64,000 nucleotides of DNA, taken from NCBI RefSeq assembly GCF_016907085.1, contig NZ_JAFBBJ010000001.1, positions 2,914,001-2,978,000 of the forward strand. The letters run 5' to 3'. The DNA comes from Clavibacter michiganensis (GTDB taxonomy: Bacteria > Actinomycetota > Actinomycetes > Actinomycetales > Microbacteriaceae). The position numbers and the translations under genes are program-made. Under the pieces are notes generated by a model that had not been told where the DNA came from, did no database searches, and worked only from the letters and a program-made list of their open reading frames with translations. Shown one piece after another: positions 59,436 through 64,000 of the stretch. Numbering within the stretch: position 1 is the stretch's first letter; every line of letters begins with the position of its first letter.

Positions 59436-60007
59436 ACCAGCTGTCCGTTCACGTGCAGGTCGCCCACGGGGAAGGCGTCGGCGGGCGAGGTGACGGGCAG
59501 GATCATCCAGCCGTGGTCCTGGTGCACGACCTCCGCGGCGCCGAGCAGGGTGAAGCCGTTGTAGTGGCCGGTGCGGCCGTCGAGCGTCAGCCAGCCGTGC
59601 CGCGCGTAGTAGCCGGTGGTCTCCGCGCCCGTCTCGAGCAGTCCGAAGGGCACGGCGAGGCGGGCGAGCGCACCGCGGATCCCGTCGGCGAGCAGCGTGC
59701 CGAGGCCCTGCCCCTGCCGAGCCGGGTGCACGGCGACCATGCCGGTGGATCCCATGAGCAGGTCGTCGGCCGGGTCGCCCTGGCCGTCGCCCAGCTCCAC
59801 GAAGAGGCGGCGGATCCCGGCGTGCGCCACGAGCTCGTCACCGTCGTGCACGAGGATCCGCAGCTCGGGCTGCGCGCCCGCCCAGCTGCGCGCGCCGGCG
59901 TAGCCCTCGGCGAAGTCGGGGAAGGCGAGGGCCAGCAGCGCCGCGATCCCCTCGTGGTCGGCGACGTCGAGCGCGCCCTCGCGGACGACGGAGAGGCGGG
60001 GTCCCAT
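59432..60007 (-). CDS. NodA-like N-acyltransferase (GNAT fold)
   Basis: This 191-residue protein has the length of rhizobial NodA (about 196) and matching landmarks in order: GARSWAGAQPELRILVHDGD at about 38-57 (NodA has SRSWAGARPELRAIGYD there), VAHAGIRRLFVELGD, MVAVHPARQGQGLGTLLADG, LAVPFGLLETGAETTGYYAR and a C-terminal MILPVTSPADAFPVGDLHVN. NodA adds a fatty acyl group to the free amine of a chitooligosaccharide. No nodB or nodC is nearby, so a Nod-factor role is not implied. The start is set by the leaderless -10 hexamer. It may instead be a plain GNAT enzyme. Confidence 0.75.
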   Translation of the reverse strand: MGPRLSVVREGALDVADHEGIAALLALAFPDFAEGYAGARSWAGAQPELRILVHDGDELVAHAGIRRLFVELGDGQGDPADDLLMGSTGMVAVHPARQGQGLGTLLADGIRGALARLAVPFGLLETGAETTGYYARHGWLTLDGRTGHYNGFTLLGAAEVVHQDHGWMILPVTSPADAFPVGDLHVNGQLV

Positions 60008-60013
60008 GGGTCG

Positions 60014-60019
60014 AGGGTA
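60014..60019 (-). promoter_or_regulatory. -10 hexamer TACCCT, leaderless NodA-like gene
   Basis: On the minus strand TACCCT lies six bases before the ATG at 60007, which fixes that start over the upstream reading. Confidence 0.6.
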
Positions 60020-60080
60020 TCGGCCGGTCACGCGGGTGTCCGGGCCTGGCCGCGGCCCGGTCGCGCGGCCCGCCCGCCCG

Positions 60081-60086
60081 TAGGGT
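60081..60086 (+). promoter_or_regulatory. -10 hexamer TAGGGT, leaderless AI-2E transporter gene
   Basis: TAGGGT is followed by seven bases and the ATG at 60094; an upstream GTG at 60085 would overlap the hexamer and is therefore unlikely. Confidence 0.55.
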
Positions 60087-60093
60087 GGAGCGC

Positions 60094-61245
60094 ATGACCA
60101 CCCCGCAGTCCGTCTGGCAGGACAAGCTCGGCCGCCTCTCCATCCGCTGCGTGCAGATCCTGGCGGTCCTCGTGGTCGCCATCGCGATCGTGTACGCCGC
60201 CATCTCGCTCAAGCTCGTCGTGATCCCGGTGATCATCGCGCTGATCCTCGCGTGCGCCGTGCGCCCGATGGTGCTCTGGATGGAGCGCCGCGGCGTCCCC
60301 GACGCGCTCGCCGCGGCCATCGCGCTCCTCACCGGGCTCGTGCTGTTCGGCGGCGCGATCACGGCCGTCGTCTTCGGCGTGCAGAGCCAGTGGCCGACGC
60401 TCGTGAAGGCCACCAGCGAGGGCATCGACCAGCTGCAGTCCTTCATCCAGGAGGGCGGGCTGCCCATCGACTCCGCGCAGATCGACTCGATCCGCCAGTC
60501 GGCTGTGGACTTCCTCACCAGCAGCCAGTTCGGATCCGGCGCCATCGCGGGCGTCTCCGTCGCCGCCGAGGTCGTCACGGGGGCGATCCTCGGGCTCGTC
60601 GTCTTCTTCTACTTCGTCAAGGACGGGCCGCAGATCTGGGCCTTCTTCATCCGCCCGTTCCGCGGTCGCGGCCGGAAGCGCGCGGTGCGCGTCGGTCACG
60701 AGGGATCGAAGGTGCTCGGCGGCTACATCCGCGGCACGGCGACCGTGGCGCTCGTCGACACCGTCTTCATCGGCGCGGGCCTCTTCATCCTGGGCGTGCC
60801 GCTCGCGCTGCCGCTGTCGCTCGTGGTGTTCATCGGCGCGTTCGTGCCGATCGTCGGCGCCACGGTCGCGGGCATCCTGGCTGCGCTCGTCGCGCTGGTG
60901 ACCAACGACCTGCTGACGGCGATCATCGTGATCGTCATCGTCGTCGCCGTGAACCAGATCGAGGGCAACTTCCTGCAGCCCGTGGTGCTCGGCAACGCGC
61001 TCAAGCTCCACGGCCTGGTCGTGCTGCTGGCCCTGACCGCCGGCACGATCCTCGGCGGCATCATCGGCGCGATCCTCTCCGTGCCGCTCACCGCCGTGGC
61101 CTGGACCGCCTGGAAGATCGTGATGGAGCCGGACGAGGAGGACGCGGAGCCGCCGGCGCCCGCGCCCCTCGAACCGGTGAAGAAGGTCGCGCGCGGCCTC
61201 ACCGCGAAGCTCACGGGCCGCTCCGCTCCCGAGTCCTCGCGGTGA
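60094..61245 (+). CDS. AI-2E family transporter
   Basis: This 383-residue protein has about eight membrane helices and family features: [60 protein letters not shown] and [20 protein letters not shown]. The family includes the E. coli AI-2 exporter TqsA and sodium/proton antiporters; the substrate here is unknown. It starts a three-gene operon with a DUF1206 protein and PhzF, joined by GTGA overlaps. Confidence 0.92.
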   Translation: MTTPQSVWQDKLGRLSIRCVQILAVLVVAIAIVYAAISLKLVVIPVIIALILACAVRPMVLWMERRGVPDALAAAIALLTGLVLFGGAITAVVFGVQSQWPTLVKATSEGIDQLQSFIQEGGLPIDSAQIDSIRQSAVDFLTSSQFGSGAIAGVSVAAEVVTGAILGLVVFFYFVKDGPQIWAFFIRPFRGRGRKRAVRVGHEGSKVLGGYIRGTATVALVDTVFIGAGLFILGVPLALPLSLVVFIGAFVPIVGATVAGILAALVALVTNDLLTAIIVIVIVVAVNQIEGNFLQPVVLGNALKLHGLVVLLALTAGTILGGIIGAILSVPLTAVAWTAWKIVMEPDEEDAEPPAPAPLEPVKKVARGLTAKLTGRSAPESSR

Positions 61246-62039
61246 GCGCGACCGGCGCCGCGGCGGGCCTCCAGCGCTCGCCCGGCTTCGCCGTCGCCGC
61301 GCGCCTCGGGCACGCGGTCAACGGACTCCTGCACCTGCTGATCGGCGTGGTCGCGTTCCGCCTCGCGACGGGCGGCGGCGGCGAGGCCGACCAGTCCGGC
61401 GCGCTCGGCTCCATCGCGGGATCGCCGGGCGGTCGCGTGCTGCTCTGGGTCGTCGTGGTCGGGCTCCTCGGTCTCGGCCTCTGGCAGCTCGTCGAGACCG
61501 TGCTCGCGCGCGGCGAGGACGCGAAGCGCACCTGGGCGGCGCGCGCCAAGGAGCTCGGCAAGGCCGTCGCGTACCTGGCGATCGCGGCGACCGCGCTGCG
61601 CTTCGCGACCGGCGGATCCAGCGACTCGTCCGAGCAGACGCAGTCGCTCAGCGCGCGGCTCCTCGCGGCGCCCGGCGGCGTCGTGCTGCTCGTGGTCCTC
61701 GGGCTCGCCGTCGTCGCGGTCGGCGTCTACTTCGGCTTCAAGGGCGCGACGAAGCGCTTCCGGGAGGACATCTCCGTGCCGTCGGGCTCGCTCGGGCGCG
61801 GGATCACGGCGCTCGGCGTCGCGGGCTACATCGCCAAGGGCGTCGCGCTCGTCGCGGTCGGCGTGCTGTTCGTCATCGGCGCGGTCACGGCCGATCCGAG
61901 CCGCGCCACCGGCCTCGACGGCGCGCTCCAGTCGCTCGCGGGGCTGCCCGCGGGCGTCGCCGTGCTCGCGATCACGGGGCTCGGCCTCATCGCGTACGGC
62001 CTGTACTGCGGCGCTCGCGCGCGCTACGCGAAGCTGTGA
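61242..62039 (+). CDS. DUF1206 membrane protein
   Basis: This 265-residue protein has six membrane helices arranged as three similar pairs, the DUF1206 pattern: [40 protein letters not shown] and [20 protein letters not shown]. Its function is unknown. The start is GTG overlapping the AI-2E transporter stop, and its stop overlaps the phzF start, so all three are co-translated. Confidence 0.92.
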   Translation: MSATGAAAGLQRSPGFAVAARLGHAVNGLLHLLIGVVAFRLATGGGGEADQSGALGSIAGSPGGRVLLWVVVVGLLGLGLWQLVETVLARGEDAKRTWAARAKELGKAVAYLAIAATALRFATGGSSDSSEQTQSLSARLLAAPGGVVLLVVLGLAVVAVGVYFGFKGATKRFREDISVPSGSLGRGITALGVAGYIAKGVALVAVGVLFVIGAVTADPSRATGLDGALQSLAGLPAGVAVLAITGLGLIAYGLYCGARARYAKL

Positions 62040-62776
62040 CGGGCCGCCCGGTCGTGGCGCTCGACGGCGTGCGGCCTGGCGAGGTGCACGTGGTGCGGGT
62101 GTTCGCGGACGCGGACGGCGCGCACGGCAACGAGCTCGGGATCGTGCTCGCCTCCCCGCGCACGGACGGCCGGGAGCAGGCGATCGCGCAGGCGCTCGGC
62201 TTCAGCGAGACGGTCTTCGTCGACGCGGTGGACGCGCCGGGCGCGGATCCGCTCGGGGCCGCGATCCGCATCCTCACGCCCGCGCGCGAGCTGCCGTTCG
62301 CCGGGCACCCGACCGTCGGCACGGCGTGGTGGCTGGCGTCGCGCGGGATCGACGTGGACCACCTGCGGGTGCCCGCGGGGATCGTGCGCGTGGACCGCGC
62401 CGGGGACGAGGTGCGCGTGACCGCCGATCCCGCGTGGGGGCCGGAGTTCGCCTGGCACTCCATGGGATCCGTCGCGGAGCTGCTGGCCCTCGACCTGCCG
62501 GCCCTCGCGGCGGCGTCGGGCGTCGACCACCTCTACGCCTGGGCGTGGATCGACCAGGCCGCGGGCACGATCCGCGCGCGCATGTCCGCTCCCGCGCTCG
62601 GCGTCCACGAGGACGAGGCGACCGGATCCGCCGCCCTCCGGGTCACGGCCCACCTCGGCCGCGACCTCCGCATCACGCAGGGCCGCGGAAGCGAGCTCGT
62701 CACGCGGCTGCTCGCTGACGGCCGCGCCGAGGTCGGCGGCAGGACCGTGCCCGACCGCGTGATCCCGCTGCCCTGA
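62036..62776 (+). CDS. PhzF family isomerase-like protein
   Basis: This 246-residue protein is of the PhzF type: [20 protein letters not shown] carries the conserved acidic residue, [20 protein letters not shown] matches the PhzF G-H-P-T motif, and [20 protein letters not shown] matches the second-half E-D-x-A-T-G-S-A motif. PhzF enzymes isomerise small acids; most homologues have nothing to do with phenazines. The protein is somewhat shorter than the usual 280 residues. Start is GTG at 62036. Confidence 0.92.
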   Translation: MTGRPVVALDGVRPGEVHVVRVFADADGAHGNELGIVLASPRTDGREQAIAQALGFSETVFVDAVDAPGADPLGAAIRILTPARELPFAGHPTVGTAWWLASRGIDVDHLRVPAGIVRVDRAGDEVRVTADPAWGPEFAWHSMGSVAELLALDLPALAAASGVDHLYAWAWIDQAAGTIRARMSAPALGVHEDEATGSAALRVTAHLGRDLRITQGRGSELVTRLLADGRAEVGGRTVPDRVIPLP

Positions 62777-62830
62777 CCCGCGCGGCCGTCGCCGGGGCCG
62801 AGTGCCCGACGCCGGACCCCGTCGGCGCCG

Positions 62831-64000
62831 CTACGCCGTCCTGCGCTCGGTCGTCCCGGCGCCCTCGTCGTCGCCGTCCGCCGGCTCCTCCCGCGGAACG
62901 ACGAGGATCTCCGAGATCCGCCGCCGGTCGAGCGCCGTCACCTGGAGGGTCACGCCGTCGACCTCGACCGTGTCGCCGACCTGCGCGAGCCGGCCGAGGT
63001 TCTCGATGACGAAGCCCGCGACCGTGTCGGACGCGGAGTCGGGGAGCTTGACGCCCGTCGCCTCCTCGAAGTCCTGGAAGTTGAGGCGGCCGTCGATCGT
63101 GCCGCCGTCCTCCGCGAGGTCGCGTGCGGCCGAGTCGGTGTCGTACTCGTCGAAGATCTCGCCGACGACCTCCTCCACGAGGTCCTCGAGCGTGACGATG
63201 CCGTCGGTGCCGCCGTACTCGTCCACGATCACCGCGATCTGGTGGCCCTCGGCGCGCATCATCGTGAGCGTCGGCAGCACGCGCGCGGTCGCCGGGAGAT
63301 ACGGGATGGGGCGGAGGATCTCGGACACGGGCCGCGTGGGATCCGCCGCGATCGCCTGGTAGAGGTCGCGCACGTGCACGAAGCCGATGACGTCGTCGAT
63401 GGTCTTGTCGACCACCGGGTAGCGCGAGTACGGCCGGTCCTGCACGTCGATGCCCGCCTCGCGGACCGTGCCGGTGCCGTCGAGCGCGGCGATCTCGGGC
63501 CGCGGCTTCATCACCTCGCTGAGCTGACGGTGGCGGAGCGAGAGCACGTCGTCGAGGATCCGGCGCTCGTCGTCCGGGAGGCCCTCGTGGCTGGAGACGA
63601 TGTCGCGGAGCTCCTCCTCGCTCATCTCCTCGCCGGTCTTGTGCGGGTCGCCGCCGAGGAGGCGGACTACCAGGTCGGTCGAGACGGAGAGGAGCCAGAT
63701 CACCGGGCGCATGAGGATCGCGAAGCCGTTGAGCACGGGCGCGACGCCGTACGCGAAGCCGGCGTTCCGCTGGATGGCGAGCCGCTTGGGCGCGAGCTCG
63801 CCGAGGACGAGCGACAGGTAGGCGATCATCAGCGTGAGCAGGAGCGTCGCGATCGTCGACGCGAGGCCCGACTCCAGGCCCCACGACTCGAGCACCGGGA
63901 CGACGGACGGCGCGATCGACGAGGCGCCGTACGCGGCCGACGCGAAGCCGGCGACGGTCACGCCGATCTGCACCGCCGCGAGGAAGGTGTTGGGGTTCCG
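62831..64000 (-). CDS. Hemolysin family/CNNM-CBS-CorC_HlyC protein, N-terminus outside the window
   Basis: About 389 residues are visible from position 64000 to the stop. The membrane CNNM (DUF21) domain comes first, with [24 protein letters not shown] pair follows ([40 protein letters not shown]) and then a CorC_HlyC domain ([40 protein letters not shown]). Such proteins are implicated in magnesium or cobalt export and envelope stability. The frame stays open through position 64000 ([11 protein letters not shown]), so the start lies beyond the right edge. Confidence 0.94.
   Translation of the reverse strand, partial: RNPNTFLAAVQIGVTVAGFASAAYGASSIAPSVVPVLESWGLESGLASTIATLLLTLMIAYLSLVLGELAPKRLAIQRNAGFAYGVAPVLNGFAILMRPVIWLLSVSTDLVVRLLGGDPHKTGEEMSEEELRDIVSSHEGLPDDERRILDDVLSLRHRQLSEVMKPRPEIAALDGTGTVREAGIDVQDRPYSRYPVVDKTIDDVIGFVHVRDLYQAIAADPTRPVSEILRPIPYLPATARVLPTLTMMRAEGHQIAVIVDEYGGTDGIVTLEDLVEEVVGEIFDEYDTDSAARDLAEDGGTIDGRLNFQDFEEATGVKLPDSASDTVAGFVIENLGRLAQVGDTVEVDGVTLQVTALDRRRISEILVVPREEPADGDDEGAGTTERRTA

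Noticed and set aside
59432..60007. Inference that the organism makes Nod factors
   Set aside because: Only a NodA-like protein is present; nodB, nodC and nod boxes are not visible, so only the enzyme likeness is claimed.
60094..61245. AI-2E family protein as evidence for AI-2 quorum sensing
   Set aside because: The family includes ion antiporters and there is no luxS or lsr gene in the window.
62036..62776. PhzF gene as evidence of phenazine production
   Set aside because: No other phz genes are present and most PhzF homologues have other roles.

Overview
This window reads as chromosome of a high-G+C actinobacterium of the family Microbacteriaceae, most likely Clavibacter or a close relative. 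The support is very strong G/C bias at third codon positions, frequent leaderless genes (a TANNNT hexamer six or seven bases before the start codon), overlapping GTGA/ATGA gene junctions, an exopolysaccharide cluster with a ketal pyruvyl transferase, and a striking excess of GGATCC. The species is inferred from general features and no search was run. No rRNA, tRNA, CRISPR array, transposase or replication origin was seen.

Positions 1-3430 look like an acquired island. It starts with a broken sbcD remnant (5' end missing, plus a frameshift). A minus-strand operon follows that resembles the Bacillus sdpABC toxin system in a different order: sdpC-like toxin precursor, sdpA-like, sdpB-like, then a small membrane protein that may be the immunity factor. 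The island has softer base composition than its surroundings and no GGATCC site. This is the most interesting unit in the window. Positions 3550-10000 hold housekeeping and accessory genes: DUF3151, purA, a MarR/VOC pair with two perfect operators, a TmrB-like kinase, a BLUF photoreceptor, an SnoaL-like protein, a hydrolase and a DUF2975/HTH pair.

Positions 10058-22800 carry an OmpR-type two-component system next to a proline-rich repeat protein, an acetyltransferase, a serine hydrolase fused to membrane helices followed by a NarL-type two-component system, Ohr, chorismate mutase, an ATP-grasp enzyme and an endonuclease/exonuclease/phosphatase-family (EEP) enzyme. Positions 22860-39960 are surface polysaccharide territory. 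A tightly overlapping minus-strand operon runs Wzc-like kinase, LMW phosphatase, priming sugar transferase, two glycosyltransferases, flippase, pyruvyl transferase, polymerase and DUF4012 protein. Two acyltransferases and an SGNH lipoprotein lie beside it.

Positions 40160-45714 hold a second EEP enzyme, a dienelactone hydrolase and purS-purQ-purL. Positions 45820-54732 form a probable amide or nitrile utilisation region: a DUF2848 protein, an MHS-type symporter, two FadR-type GntR regulators, an amino-acid-type ABC importer with fused permease and ATPase, RidA, an acetamidase/formamidase and a nitrilase-family enzyme. Matching TGTATACA palindromes tie two of its promoters together, and a TGGTCCGACCA site precedes the ABC operon. 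The remainder holds an aldo/keto reductase, a Fur-family regulator with catalase, a lipoprotein, two acyltransferases (one strikingly NodA-like), an AI-2E-family exporter, DUF1206, PhzF and a hemolysin/CNNM protein that runs off the right edge.
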